In this document: positions 1 to 9,324 of the stretch, in pieces
Position numbering within the stretch: the first letter of the stretch is position 1
How the letters are laid out: each line of letters opens with the position of its first letter
The notes under the pieces: model-generated
Seen by the model: the letters and a program-made list of their open reading frames with translations, nothing else
Databases searched by the model: none
What the model was told of the DNA's origin: nothing
Assembly (NCBI GenBank): GCA_937919725.1
Contig: CALFOS010000089.1
Span: 1-40,163 of the forward strand
Source of the DNA: an uncultured Fluviicola sp.
Lineage (GTDB): Bacteria; Bacteroidota; Bacteroidia; Flavobacteriales_D; Crocinitomicaceae
Reading direction: 5' to 3'
Length of the DNA: 40,163 bases
Made by a program: the position numbers and the translations under genes

Positions 1-341
1 ACTTTTGAAAGTATGAACTTTGTAGTGGTTAAGTTCATTTTGAAATCGTAAGGAATGGTAAAGTACTTTTTTACGATTTTTGGTTGAGGAGACAAAGGAA
101 CTAGATCTAATCGGAAGAATTTGCTCAAGAAATTAGTTGACTCTCTTTCGATTTCCCAGATATGACATCCAATCTCAACTTCTGGAAAGCCATCATGTTT
201 TACTGTTCTTCATGCTCCTCCAGCAAGGTCTTTCTCGTCGATGTTTAATACTGTTTTACCTTGCTTTTTGTGCCAGATCGCTTCAGTAATGGCCAAGGGA
301 CTTGTTCCGAGTATGATGATATTGTAGTAGTCTTCTTGCAT
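1..341 (-). pseudogene. 5' part of an FAD/NAD(P)-binding oxidoreductase-like gene, interrupted by an in-frame TGA at 212..210 (codon 44) and truncated by the window edge
   Basis: Manual translation from ATG at 341..339: MQEDYYNIIILGTSPLAITEAIWHKKQGKTVLNIDEKDLAGGA*RTVKHDGFPEVEIGCHIWEIERESTNFLSKFFRLDLVPLSPQPKIVKKYFTIPYDFKMNLTTTKFILSK. N-terminal beta-alpha-beta plus GGA(W)RT resembles FAD-dependent amine-oxidase/NAD_binding_8-type proteins. Start lies 5 nt after the TonB receptor stop. Confidence 0.7.
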
Positions 342-346
342 TCTCA

Positions 347-2731
347 CTAAAACGTAATTCGGTATTGGAAAACAGGAAGAAATCCATTTTGATAAACCGT
401 GCGAATTTTCCCCGCGTAGGCGTTGTATTCTTCGTAGAAAATATTATCGCGATCTGTGAAGTTTTGAATATCAAATGCCCATTCCTGTGTGGTGTTTTTA
501 CCGATTAATTTGAATGCGACTCGTGCATTTCCCTTCAAATAATCGGTGTATTGTTGCTCATACGCATTCTCTAAATCTCGAATTTCGGCACCTACTAATT
601 GACTTTGTTCAACTAAGATTTTGCTGTATCTCGCTCCGCCATTCCACGTGAATTTGAGATCGATGCTCAACGCAGATTTAAACTTCGGATCGATTTTCTT
701 GTTTCCAAATCGGAATTCGTAGCCGGCCAAGGCATTAAACGTATGATTTCCATTGAAGGCGGTGTTGCGCCAAACTTTATCGCTTCCTTGGTATTTTGAG
801 TTGAAAAGAGAAGCGGTCACGAGGAAATAAAATCCGTTGTCGAGCGGTTTTTCGAAGGTGATTTCCAATCCGTAGTTGTAGCCAAATCCTTCGTTCACGA
901 GCGTGTCGGGCGTGGCAGTGAGAAAGGTTGCTCCGAAATTGAGCGTGGAATACGTACTGCTCGAATATTCCACGGGAACATCAAACAAATACTGTCCGTA
1001 TGCTTCAACCTTCGTTCGAATGCCGTGCTTGAAGCGTTTTTGATACCCCGCGATGAGGTGATTACTTCGCGTAAATCCAAGTGAGCGGTTTGGCGTGGCA
1101 TACGTTCCGTCGGCGAATTGAACTTGATCGAAGTAGGTTTCGATGGGTGCCATTTGACTGTGCAAACCGTATCCGAAGCTGACGGATTGCTTTTGCTTCA
1201 TTTGGTATTCTAATCCGATGCGTGGTTCGACAGCCCATTGCCAGGCTAAACTCAAAAACTGGGAGTACACACCACTCACGAGCGTGAAATTTTCATTCAA
1301 GCGAAATCGGTGCTGAAAATGGGGACGAATCAAGGTCATCACGCCACTAAAATCGCGGAGATTTCTGAAGTTGTCCGTAATCGGACTGTATAAGGAATCG
1401 GCAAGACTAAGCGCATATACGTCGAGAATAATTCCCGTTTTGATGAGGTGCCGACTCGAAAATTTGTTCTGGTAAACGAATGCTGAAGTTTGTTTGGAGA
1501 TGGAGGAGTTTGCGCGGAAAGTCGTGAAGGGATTCAGTCCGTTTGCGTCGAGCGTGTCATTGCGAATTGCACTCTGAGCGACTTGTACGCCAGCCATCAA
1601 TTCAAAGAACGAATTGGAATTTATTCGTTGCTTGTGGTTTACGCCGACCATGCCCGTGTTGGTCGAAAAGAAAATATCGTTGCCCTGAATTCCCCACAAA
1701 TCGTTGGCTTCTTCGGTGTTTTTCGATAGAATTTCAATGTTGCTCAATCCTCCAATTCCAAAAATCTGCGTCAATCCTTTTTTGTGTGGGAAGTTGAATT
1801 TGAAACTAATGTCTTGGTATTTGGGTAATGCCGTCGTGCCGAATTCGAGTCCAATCCATTGAAGTAGTTCCAAAGTTGAGTAGCGATAATTCACCAAAAA
1901 CGACGATTTCCTTTTCCGAGATATTGGACCTTCAGCCATTCCTTCGATGCCGTTAAATCCGAATTGAGCCATAAATTCGTACTTCTCGTTGTTTCCTTTT
2001 CGCATTTTTAAATCAAAAACTCCCGAAAGTGCGTTGCCGTATTCCGCTGGAAAAGCGCCCGTGAAGAAGTCGGAGTTGGAAAGCACGTTGTTGTTGAGCA
2101 TCGAAACAGGTCCGCCCGTTGTTCCAAATCGCGCAAAGTGATTCGGATTCGGTATGTCGAGTCCTTCCATTCGATACAACACTCCCGAAGGTGAATTTCC
2201 ACGAACAATGATGTCATTTCTCGAATCGTCTGCTCCTTGAACGCCTGCAAAATTCTGCGCCATTCGAGCAACATCGTTGAAACTTCCTGCGTAGCGTTGA
2301 CTTTCTTCCACCGAAAACGACCGTGCGCTCACCGTCGCCAATTGATTCACCGTTGCACCTTTTTCGTTGGCCACAACTTTAACTTCCTCCAAATCGAGCA
2401 CCTCTTCCGTCAACTTTAGTTCGAGCACCAATTCTTTTGCCGACGTCAATTCCAAATTCGAGAGAACGACATTTTCATAGCCGATCATGGTTGCAATTGC
2501 AGTATATCGGCCAACCGGAACATTTTCGAAGCGGAAATTACCATCTTGATCCGTCATCTGTCGCAACGAATCAAGCACACCAAAAACGTACACTTTTGCA
2601 TCAGGAAGGATTGTTTCCGAGTAGCGATCGATTACTTTTCCGCGGATGGTTTGCGAAATCCGAGCATTTTCAGTTTGAGCATGAGTCGAGACGCAGAACG
2701 TTCCGAGAAAAACAAGTAAGAGCCATTTCAT
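347..2731 (-). CDS. TonB-dependent receptor with N-terminal carboxypeptidase-regulatory-like domain
   Basis: 794 aa; signal peptide, GKVIDRYSETILPDAKVYV...GNFRFENVPVGRY (CarboxypepD_reg-like), plug domain (NDIIVRGNSPSGVLYRMEGLDIPNPNHFA), C-terminal beta-barrel ending in an aromatic residue (YRITF). Confidence 0.95.
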   Translation of the reverse strand: MKWLLLVFLGTFCVSTHAQTENARISQTIRGKVIDRYSETILPDAKVYVFGVLDSLRQMTDQDGNFRFENVPVGRYTAIATMIGYENVVLSNLELTSAKELVLELKLTEEVLDLEEVKVVANEKGATVNQLATVSARSFSVEESQRYAGSFNDVARMAQNFAGVQGADDSRNDIIVRGNSPSGVLYRMEGLDIPNPNHFARFGTTGGPVSMLNNNVLSNSDFFTGAFPAEYGNALSGVFDLKMRKGNNEKYEFMAQFGFNGIEGMAEGPISRKRKSSFLVNYRYSTLELLQWIGLEFGTTALPKYQDISFKFNFPHKKGLTQIFGIGGLSNIEILSKNTEEANDLWGIQGNDIFFSTNTGMVGVNHKQRINSNSFFELMAGVQVAQSAIRNDTLDANGLNPFTTFRANSSISKQTSAFVYQNKFSSRHLIKTGIILDVYALSLADSLYSPITDNFRNLRDFSGVMTLIRPHFQHRFRLNENFTLVSGVYSQFLSLAWQWAVEPRIGLEYQMKQKQSVSFGYGLHSQMAPIETYFDQVQFADGTYATPNRSLGFTRSNHLIAGYQKRFKHGIRTKVEAYGQYLFDVPVEYSSSTYSTLNFGATFLTATPDTLVNEGFGYNYGLEITFEKPLDNGFYFLVTASLFNSKYQGSDKVWRNTAFNGNHTFNALAGYEFRFGNKKIDPKFKSALSIDLKFTWNGGARYSKILVEQSQLVGAEIRDLENAYEQQYTDYLKGNARVAFKLIGKNTTQEWAFDIQNFTDRDNIFYEEYNAYAGKIRTVYQNGFLPVFQYRITF

Positions 2732-2824
2732 GAATGCAACAATTTCTGCAAAGATAAACGTTCCATCGAAACATGCATAATGGATAAAGCGAAGGAATGC
2801 GGTGTAGGATTCTTGGATTATGGC

Positions 2825-2832
2825 TACATTTG
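2825..2832 (+). promoter_or_regulatory. Candidate Bacteroidota -7 element (TACATTTG) upstream of gpsA
   Basis: Matches TAnnTTTG; 6 nt before the gpsA ATG; no clear -33 TTTG. Confidence 0.4.
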
Positions 2833-2838
2833 CAGTAG

Positions 2839-3837
2839 ATGGAAACTGAAAATCGAATTGCGGTAATTGGAGGAGGAAGTTGGGCTACAGCGCTGGTGAA
2901 AATCTTGTGCAACAACGTAGACAAGGTCAACTGGCACATGCGAAACGAAGAGGCGGTGGAGCACATCTTGACCTATCGTCACAACCCAAACTATTTGCAA
3001 TCCGTTGAGTTTAATGTAGATAAACTGAACGTGAGCACTGACCTGGTAGAAATAATCAAAACAGCGAACACGATAATTATAGCAACACCCTCTGCCTTTT
3101 TAACGAAACTTTTTGAGGATTTTCCGATGGATTTGATGAAAGGCAAAGTCGTTTTTTCTGCTGTGAAGGGAATTATTCCGGAGTACAATGCCATTCCAGC
3201 ACGATTTATCCATAAAACATTCGGCACACCTTACGATAATATTGGAATTATTTGCGGACCATGTCATGCCGAGGAAGTAGCACTCGAGCGTTTGTCTTAC
3301 CTCACAATTGCCTGTCAAGACGAGGATATTTCCGAAGAAATGGCCGAATTACTGGCGTGTCGTTACATCAAGACTACTGTTTCCGATGATTTATTCGGCA
3401 CTGAGCTTTCGGCTGTATTGAAAAATGTTTACGCGATCGCTTCGGGCATTTGTTCTGGATTAGGATATGGCGACAATTTTCAATCGGTACTTATTTCCAA
3501 CGCCATCCAAGAGATTGAGAATTTCATTGATGAGGTTAGCCCGATTCACCGTGATGTGAAATCTTCGGCCTACTTGGGCGATTTATTGGTAACAGCATAT
3601 TCGAAATTTTCGCGCAATCGTACTTTCGGCTTCATGATTGGCAAAGGATATTCCGTGAAAACAGCTCAACTCGAAATGGACATGATCGCTGAGGGATATT
3701 ACGCGACCAAAAGCGTGATGGAAATCAAGAAAAAATTCGGGGTCGACATGCCAATCGTTGAAGCAGTAAATAATATTCTCTACGAGAAGATCACGCCTGT
3801 TATCGAAATGCGGATTTTGTCGGATAGGTTGAGTTAA
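2839..3837 (+). CDS. gpsA: NAD(P)H-dependent glycerol-3-phosphate dehydrogenase
   Basis: 332 aa; IAVIGGGSWATALVKIL nucleotide-binding motif, LKNVYAIASGICSGLGYGDN, SSAYLGDLLVTAYSKFSRNRTFG. Confidence 0.95.
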   Translation: METENRIAVIGGGSWATALVKILCNNVDKVNWHMRNEEAVEHILTYRHNPNYLQSVEFNVDKLNVSTDLVEIIKTANTIIIATPSAFLTKLFEDFPMDLMKGKVVFSAVKGIIPEYNAIPARFIHKTFGTPYDNIGIICGPCHAEEVALERLSYLTIACQDEDISEEMAELLACRYIKTTVSDDLFGTELSAVLKNVYAIASGICSGLGYGDNFQSVLISNAIQEIENFIDEVSPIHRDVKSSAYLGDLLVTAYSKFSRNRTFGFMIGKGYSVKTAQLEMDMIAEGYYATKSVMEIKKKFGVDMPIVEAVNNILYEKITPVIEMRILSDRLS

Positions 3838-3849
3838 TTCTTACAGCGA

Positions 3850-4302
3850 CTAAAACACTTCAATCAATTCGATATCAAAAATCAACACACTATTCGGGGG
3901 GATTGATCCACTGCCATTTCGACCATAAGCTAAAGACGAAGGAAGGAGTAATTTACCTGTTCCGCCTTCTTTGAAATAAGGAATTCCTTCCGTCCACCCT
4001 TGAATAACGCCCTGTAATGGAAATTCAATTCCCGCGGCACTGCTTTGGTCAAACACCACACCATCCGTAAAATAACCTGAATAGGCGACTTTTACGGTTG
4101 AAGAACTTGAACATCCTGAGCCACTACCTTGTGCATCGATGACATAATAAAGACCAGAACCTGTGGCTGTCGCACTTAAGTTATTGTCCGCTATATATTG
4201 TTGAATAATTGTTTCATCCAAAGCCGCTTGCTTTGCAGCTTTCTTTTTTCCACAAGATGAAAATGCTAGCGATACGAGTAAAATGGGTAAAAAGTACTTC
4301 AT
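3850..4302 (-). CDS. FKBP-type peptidyl-prolyl cis-trans isomerase, lipoprotein
   Basis: From MKYFLPILLVSLAFSSCGKKK (lipobox FSSC); FKBP core VKVAYSGYFTDGVVFDQS...GVIQGWTEGI...YGRNGSGSIPPNSVLIFDIELIEV. ORF track start (4341) extends further; internal ATG preferred. Confidence 0.92.
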   Translation of the reverse strand: MKYFLPILLVSLAFSSCGKKKAAKQAALDETIIQQYIADNNLSATATGSGLYYVIDAQGSGSGCSSSSTVKVAYSGYFTDGVVFDQSSAAGIEFPLQGVIQGWTEGIPYFKEGGTGKLLLPSSLAYGRNGSGSIPPNSVLIFDIELIEVF

Positions 4303-4347
4303 TGTTTTATAAATACGCGGGATGAGCTTTTCGAAGCCCAATTGACC

Positions 4348-6300
4348 CTAAAGATTCGCGGCTTTCTCAACCCCCTCAACCCCCAAATTCAACATATGCT
4401 TAATCGTTGCAACAATCGCAGCTTGATCGTACCTACAATCTGCCCACAATTCTTCTTGCGTTCCGTGGTGGACATATTCGTCTGGTATTCCTAAGCGAAC
4501 GACTTCTGCGGAGTATTTTTGATCGACCATAAATTCGATGACAGCAGAACCAAATCCGCCCATCAAACAACCATCTTCAACAGTGATTACTTTGTCGAAT
4601 TTCGCGAAGATTTCGTGCAACATCATTTCGTCTAGTGGTTTCACAAAACGCATGTCGTAGTGTGCAACCGAGGCTCCTGAAGATTTCAATTCCTCGATGG
4701 CCGCCTGTGCAAAATTCCCAGGGTGACCAAGCGTTAAAATCGCCAAGTCGTTTCCGGAAGACACTTTTCGTCCCGTTCCAACTTTAATTTTTTGAAGCGG
4801 GGTTTTCCATTCCGTCATCGTTCCATTTCCTCTCGGGTAACGAATCGAGAAAGGCCCCATATTTTCGTGCTGTGCCGTGAACATCAAATTGCGCAATTCT
4901 GCTTCGTTCATCGGTGCGCTCACGACCATGTTCGGAATGCACCGCATGTACGCAAGGTCGTATGCTCCGTGATGCGTAGCGCCATCGGCACCCACAACAC
5001 CCGCTCGATCCAGACAGAAAACAACGCTCAAATTTTGAATCGCAACATCGTGCAATACTTGGTCGAATGCGCGTTGCATAAACGACGAATAAATATTACA
5101 AAACGGAATCATACCTTGCGTCGCCAATCCAGCGGAAAAAGTCACCGCATGTTGCTCAGCAATTCCAACATCAAATGTTCGTTCTGGCATTGCCTCCATC
5201 ATAATGTTGAGAGAACAACCCGATGGCATCGCAGGCGTAACACCCATGATTTTGTCATTTTTCTCGGCCAACTCCACAATGGTATGACCAAAAACATCCT
5301 GGTATTTGGGTGGTTGCGGCGATTTTGGAACCACCTTTACAATCTCACCCGTATCTTTATTGAACACGCCTGGGGCATGCCATTTCGTTGGATTTCCTTC
5401 TTCCGAAAATTTATATCCAGCACCTTTTCGCGTAATGCAATGCAAAATTTTGGGGCCAGGAATGTTTTTCAAATCTTCCATCACCTTCGCTAAACCGATC
5501 ACATCATGACCATCAACAGGGCCGAAATAGCGGAAATTCAACGATTCGAATAAATTGCTTTGTTTTAAAAGGGAACCTTTAAGCGCATTTGAAATTTTTG
5601 AAGCAATCGTTTGTGCGTCTGGTCCGAACTTCGAAATTTTCCCGAGTAATTTCCAAACATCGTCTTTTACTTTATTGTATGTCTGTGACGTCGTGATATC
5701 CGTTAAATATTCTTTTAAGGCTCCTACATTCGGGTCAATCGACATGCAATTATCATTCAACACAACCAATAAATTGGCTTCTTTCTCGTAACCTGCATGA
5801 TTCATTCCTTCGAACGCCAATCCTGCTGTCATTGCACCATCACCAATTACGGCTATGTGCTGACGGTCTTTTTCACCCTTGTAATTATTCGCTACAGCCA
5901 TCCCAAGTGCCGCCGAAATTGAAGTAGAGGAATGTCCAACACCAAAGGTATCGTACGTGCTTTCAGAACGTTTTGGAAAACCGGAAATTCCGCCTTTCAA
6001 GCGATTGCTTGGAAAACTATCTTTTCGTCCCGTAAGAATTTTGTGACCGTAAGCCTGATGTCCAACGTCCCAAACCAGTTGATCGTATGGTGTGTTGAAA
6101 ACGTAGTGAAGTGCCACAGTGAGCTCAATCACCCCCAAACTAGCACCAAAGTGGCTGTTCCCAATTTCGGAAATTACATCAACAATGTACTGACGCACCT
6201 CTTGAGAAACTTGAGGCAAGTCATCCAATTCAAACTTCTCGCGCAAATCTTCGGGAAGATCTATTTGAGAAAGAAACGGTCCTGTTTGATATTTTTTCAT
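4348..6300 (-). CDS. dxs: 1-deoxy-D-xylulose-5-phosphate synthase
   Basis: From MKKYQTGPFLSQIDLPEDLR; VWDVGHQAYGHKILTGR, IGDGAMTAGLAFEGMNHAG, NDNCMSIDPNVGA, DRAGVVGADGATHHGAYDLAY, VTVEDGCLMGGFGSAV. Confidence 0.97.
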   Translation of the reverse strand: MKKYQTGPFLSQIDLPEDLREKFELDDLPQVSQEVRQYIVDVISEIGNSHFGASLGVIELTVALHYVFNTPYDQLVWDVGHQAYGHKILTGRKDSFPSNRLKGGISGFPKRSESTYDTFGVGHSSTSISAALGMAVANNYKGEKDRQHIAVIGDGAMTAGLAFEGMNHAGYEKEANLLVVLNDNCMSIDPNVGALKEYLTDITTSQTYNKVKDDVWKLLGKISKFGPDAQTIASKISNALKGSLLKQSNLFESLNFRYFGPVDGHDVIGLAKVMEDLKNIPGPKILHCITRKGAGYKFSEEGNPTKWHAPGVFNKDTGEIVKVVPKSPQPPKYQDVFGHTIVELAEKNDKIMGVTPAMPSGCSLNIMMEAMPERTFDVGIAEQHAVTFSAGLATQGMIPFCNIYSSFMQRAFDQVLHDVAIQNLSVVFCLDRAGVVGADGATHHGAYDLAYMRCIPNMVVSAPMNEAELRNLMFTAQHENMGPFSIRYPRGNGTMTEWKTPLQKIKVGTGRKVSSGNDLAILTLGHPGNFAQAAIEELKSSGASVAHYDMRFVKPLDEMMLHEIFAKFDKVITVEDGCLMGGFGSAVIEFMVDQKYSAEVVRLGIPDEYVHHGTQEELWADCRYDQAAIVATIKHMLNLGVEGVEKAANL

Positions 6301-6410
6301 AAACGTTAAACAAAACAAATGTAAACCTTCATGATGGCATGAACAAATTTTCCGCTTGTTTATTTCACAAATGTACGAATTTAACGAATGTTAAGGCTTG
6401 AGATATGCGC

Positions 6411-7139
6411 TTATTTCATCGCCAACAAATGAAACTCATGCGCCCATTTTTTCAGCTTTCGCTGCTCAGCTTTCGACAACATTGGGTCGGTATTTTTCGT
6501 TTTCGTCACGTCCAAGCCAAACAATTCCTCGTAAAACAAACAAGCCGTCACGAAGGTCCCTTTCCGATTTGGATGTGCACCATCTCCATCATACAAGTTG
6601 GTTTTCTCACGCAGTTTCTTCCACAGCATTCCAACGGGAACTACCTTCGCATTTATTTTTGCCGACACTTTTTGATATTCGGTCAAGAGCGAATCTTCCA
6701 TGCCCGGTGCATCTCTATAATTCCAAGTCGAGTAGAGGTAAATTTGTGCATTCTTGTTCACCTTTCGGATTTCCTTCGCCCAGCGCTTGACGTATTTTTG
6801 AAACTCTCTTTTTTCGCTAATCGGGCCGATACTGTATTCTTGCAAAATCACTTTGTCCCACTTTTTGGAACTAAAAATTTGTCGAGTTTCGGCATCTTTC
6901 CAATGCGTCTGCAAATGATATTTTCCTTGCGTTGCGCGACGAATGAACCTGTCTTTCGGATGCTTAGTTCCTGCCATGAGATAATCCAAATGCTTATCGA
7001 TTCCACCGTTACGGTAGGTGTAGCTGTTACCAATAAACAAGATGTTTTCGGTCTTAGACTCATGTAAATACTCAACTGAACTGACATCAGAACAGGCGAT
7101 AAAAAGAAGAAAGATGATCGATGTAATCAAAAATTTCAT
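6411..7139 (-). CDS. SGNH/GDSL-like (DUF4886-type) hydrolase lipoprotein
   Basis: From MKFLITSIIFLLFIACSD (lipobox); ILFIGNSYTYRNGG (block I), DKVILQEYS, DGAHPNRKGT (block V D-x-x-H). Confidence 0.8.
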   Translation of the reverse strand: MKFLITSIIFLLFIACSDVSSVEYLHESKTENILFIGNSYTYRNGGIDKHLDYLMAGTKHPKDRFIRRATQGKYHLQTHWKDAETRQIFSSKKWDKVILQEYSIGPISEKREFQKYVKRWAKEIRKVNKNAQIYLYSTWNYRDAPGMEDSLLTEYQKVSAKINAKVVPVGMLWKKLREKTNLYDGDGAHPNRKGTFVTACLFYEELFGLDVTKTKNTDPMLSKAEQRKLKKWAHEFHLLAMK

Positions 7140-7142
7140 AGA

Positions 7143-7150
7143 CAAATATA
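7143..7150 (-). promoter_or_regulatory. Candidate -7 element (TATATTTG) upstream of the SGNH lipoprotein gene
   Basis: Minus-strand TATATTTG ends only 3 nt before the ATG at 7139; no clear -33. Confidence 0.35.
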
Positions 7151-7234
7151 CTACATCGGAGCGATTTTTGTATGGAATGTTGAACCTGATAACATCTTAA
7201 CTGTACAGCTAATCAAATCAATAAACTATCTATT

Positions 7235-9172
7235 ATGCGTTTGATCTTTACTTTTTTAGTTCTTCTAGGTTCGTTTACTATTTCTGCCCAATCGCTTAGT
7301 GGAAATGTCCGATCTGAGGTAACAGATGATGTACTTGGGTATGGAAACGTGGATATCTACCAAAATGAAAAACTGGTAGCTTCTGTTTTTACCGACAAGT
7401 ATGGTAATTTCAAAGTTCCGTTGGATTCAGGAAGTTATAAATGTGTAATTAATTATGCGGATCACCTTCCAATCACCAAGGAGGTTCGCGTCTCTGCGGA
7501 TGAAGTTTCGAATTTTGATATGGCAGTGGATCCAACGAAACCGTTAGCGCCTATCGCTGTTTTGGAAGAACGATCTATAAGCCGAGCCTACAAATCCGAT
7601 GGAAGCGGTTCAGGCGATGCGAAACGAAAAGAAAGTAGCTCACCGCCACCACCACCATTGATGTATCGCTATTCTCCAGGTGCCGAAGAGCGCGCGCCAT
7701 TAAGAGAAATGGCGAAGGACATCGGTGGCGGAAAAATGGGGACGCGAGTGGAAGGAGCTCGGAGTGGTGCACTGACGGCTGGAGAAATCAATGATTTTTC
7801 GAAATGGAAAATGTGGCAAGACATTGCTGGTTCCGAGTTAAGTGCCTTTGAAAACGGATGGAAAATTGCACCGAAAGGCCGATATACACTCGAGTTGAGA
7901 AGTCAATCTGGGTTGCCGTTGGCAGATGCCATTGTGGAATTGGTGATCAACAGAACCAAAGTGATTTTTACTGCGCGAACCGACAACACCGGAAAAGCGG
8001 AATTGTGGTACACCACTACGAATGAAGCAGTTGTTCGTGGAGGAGTTTCGATGAAGATCAATTACCGCGGAAAAAAAGAAGAATTGAAAAATGCAAAGGG
8101 CTTCGACGAAGGTGTGAATCATTTGATGATGACCGTAGAATGCTCAGAAATGAACAATGTGGACATCGCATTTGTGGTGGACGCGACAGGATCGATGGGC
8201 GATGAATTATCGTACTTGAAACAAGAAATGAACGACATTATTTTCAAATCGAAGCAAATTTCTTCCAGCCTCAATTTTCACTTTGCTAACGTGTTTTACC
8301 GCGACGAAGGAAAAGAGGAATACGTCACACGCACGATGGATTTCAGTCGAATTTTGTCGGAGTCCGTGCAGTTTATCAATAACCAACGTGCTGGCGGAGG
8401 TGGTGATTACGAAGAAGCAGTAGAAGTGGCTCTCGATTCTGCCATCAACAATTTGAGTTGGAGCGAAGAAGCGCGAACGCGCATCATCTTTTTGATTCTT
8501 GACGCACCACCGCACAACACGGAAATCAATCAAACGAAATTGAATCAATTGATGCGCAAAGCCGCCGAAAAAGGAATTCGAATCGTTCCAGTGGGTGCGA
8601 GTGGAATTAATAAGTCAACCGAATACTTGATGCGTACAATGGCCATTACAACGAATGGAACATACACCTTCTTAACGGATCATAGTGGCATTGGGAACGG
8701 GCACATCGAACCAAGTACAGATACATACGATGTCGAAACATTCAACGATATCTTAGTACGCATCGTGAAAAGTTATACCTACATGCCGGATTGTGATCAG
8801 AACATACCTGAGTTGGACTTGAATTACTCAGACTCTCTTGTGAGCTCAATCAATCCAGTAGATTCGATCGATTCCATGGAAACGAATCCTCGTGATAGTT
8901 TCAACATCAACAATCCAAATAACCGTCCAGAGGTGAAATGGTCTTACTATCCAAATCCGACAAATGGAATTATTAATGTGAAAGCGGATACCGACATTGA
9001 GGAATTGTTCATTACTGATTTAACGGGTAAATTGCTTCAATCAATCAAGAAATTAGAGAAAGACAGAATCTATCAAGTCGATTTAAGTCAATACGTGACT
9101 GGAATTTATTTGATTCGTTATCTCCATGAGGATAAATGGATCTCGGGTAAAGTAGTCTTGCAGAGGTATTAA
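7235..9172 (+). CDS. von Willebrand factor type A domain protein with N-terminal carboxypeptidase-regulatory-like domain and T9SS type A C-terminal sorting domain
   Basis: 645 aa; signal peptide; SGNVRSEVTDDVLGYGNVDIYQ; MIDAS-like DIAFVVDATGSMGDE; C-terminal WSYYPNPTNGIINVKAD...GKLLQ...YVTGIYLIRY...KVVLQR. Confidence 0.92.
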   Translation: MRLIFTFLVLLGSFTISAQSLSGNVRSEVTDDVLGYGNVDIYQNEKLVASVFTDKYGNFKVPLDSGSYKCVINYADHLPITKEVRVSADEVSNFDMAVDPTKPLAPIAVLEERSISRAYKSDGSGSGDAKRKESSSPPPPPLMYRYSPGAEERAPLREMAKDIGGGKMGTRVEGARSGALTAGEINDFSKWKMWQDIAGSELSAFENGWKIAPKGRYTLELRSQSGLPLADAIVELVINRTKVIFTARTDNTGKAELWYTTTNEAVVRGGVSMKINYRGKKEELKNAKGFDEGVNHLMMTVECSEMNNVDIAFVVDATGSMGDELSYLKQEMNDIIFKSKQISSSLNFHFANVFYRDEGKEEYVTRTMDFSRILSESVQFINNQRAGGGGDYEEAVEVALDSAINNLSWSEEARTRIIFLILDAPPHNTEINQTKLNQLMRKAAEKGIRIVPVGASGINKSTEYLMRTMAITTNGTYTFLTDHSGIGNGHIEPSTDTYDVETFNDILVRIVKSYTYMPDCDQNIPELDLNYSDSLVSSINPVDSIDSMETNPRDSFNINNPNNRPEVKWSYYPNPTNGIINVKADTDIEELFITDLTGKLLQSIKKLEKDRIYQVDLSQYVTGIYLIRYLHEDKWISGKVVLQRY

Positions 9173-9189
9173 TTGTGCGAAATCATTCT

Positions 9190-9222
9190 AAAAACCTGTG
9201 GATACTATTCACAGGTTTTTTT
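9190..9222 (+). terminator. Rho-independent terminator after the VWA gene
   Basis: AAAAACCTGTG-GATACTATT-CACAGGTTTTTTT: near-perfect inverted repeat followed by a T-tract. Confidence 0.85.
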
Positions 9223-9294
9223 GTTTTCAAGAAGAGAGTTATAGGTCACTAGCAAGTTCTATTGCATCCCTAAAATTAATCGCCCACAATTCAC

Positions 9295-9302
9295 TAACTT
9301 TG
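9295..9302 (+). promoter_or_regulatory. Candidate -7 element (TAACTTTG) upstream of ileS
   Basis: Matches TAnnTTTG, 22 nt before the ATG. Confidence 0.45.
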
Positions 9303-9324
9303 TCGCTTCAAAAGAGAGAATAAA

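Noticed and set aside
210-212. The in-frame TGA as a selenocysteine codon
   Set aside because: The position corresponds to Trp in the GGAWRT motif, not a catalytic Cys, and no SECIS-like hairpin was apparent next to it.
283-474. 63-aa minus-strand ORF in the track
   Set aside because: It overlaps the well-supported TonB receptor 3' end and the oxidoreductase 5' end in a different frame; its sequence resembles no family.
4792-5493. 233-aa plus-strand ORF
   Set aside because: Antisense to dxs, His/Arg-rich composition typical of a shadow ORF over a coding gene.
6405-7067. 220-aa and overlapping 130-aa plus-strand ORFs
   Set aside because: Antisense to the SGNH lipoprotein, which has clear family motifs and signal peptide.
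7639-7662. CCACCACCACC-type short repeat
   Set aside because: Encodes a Pro-rich linker in the VWA protein; too short to be a functional repeat or phase-variable tract.
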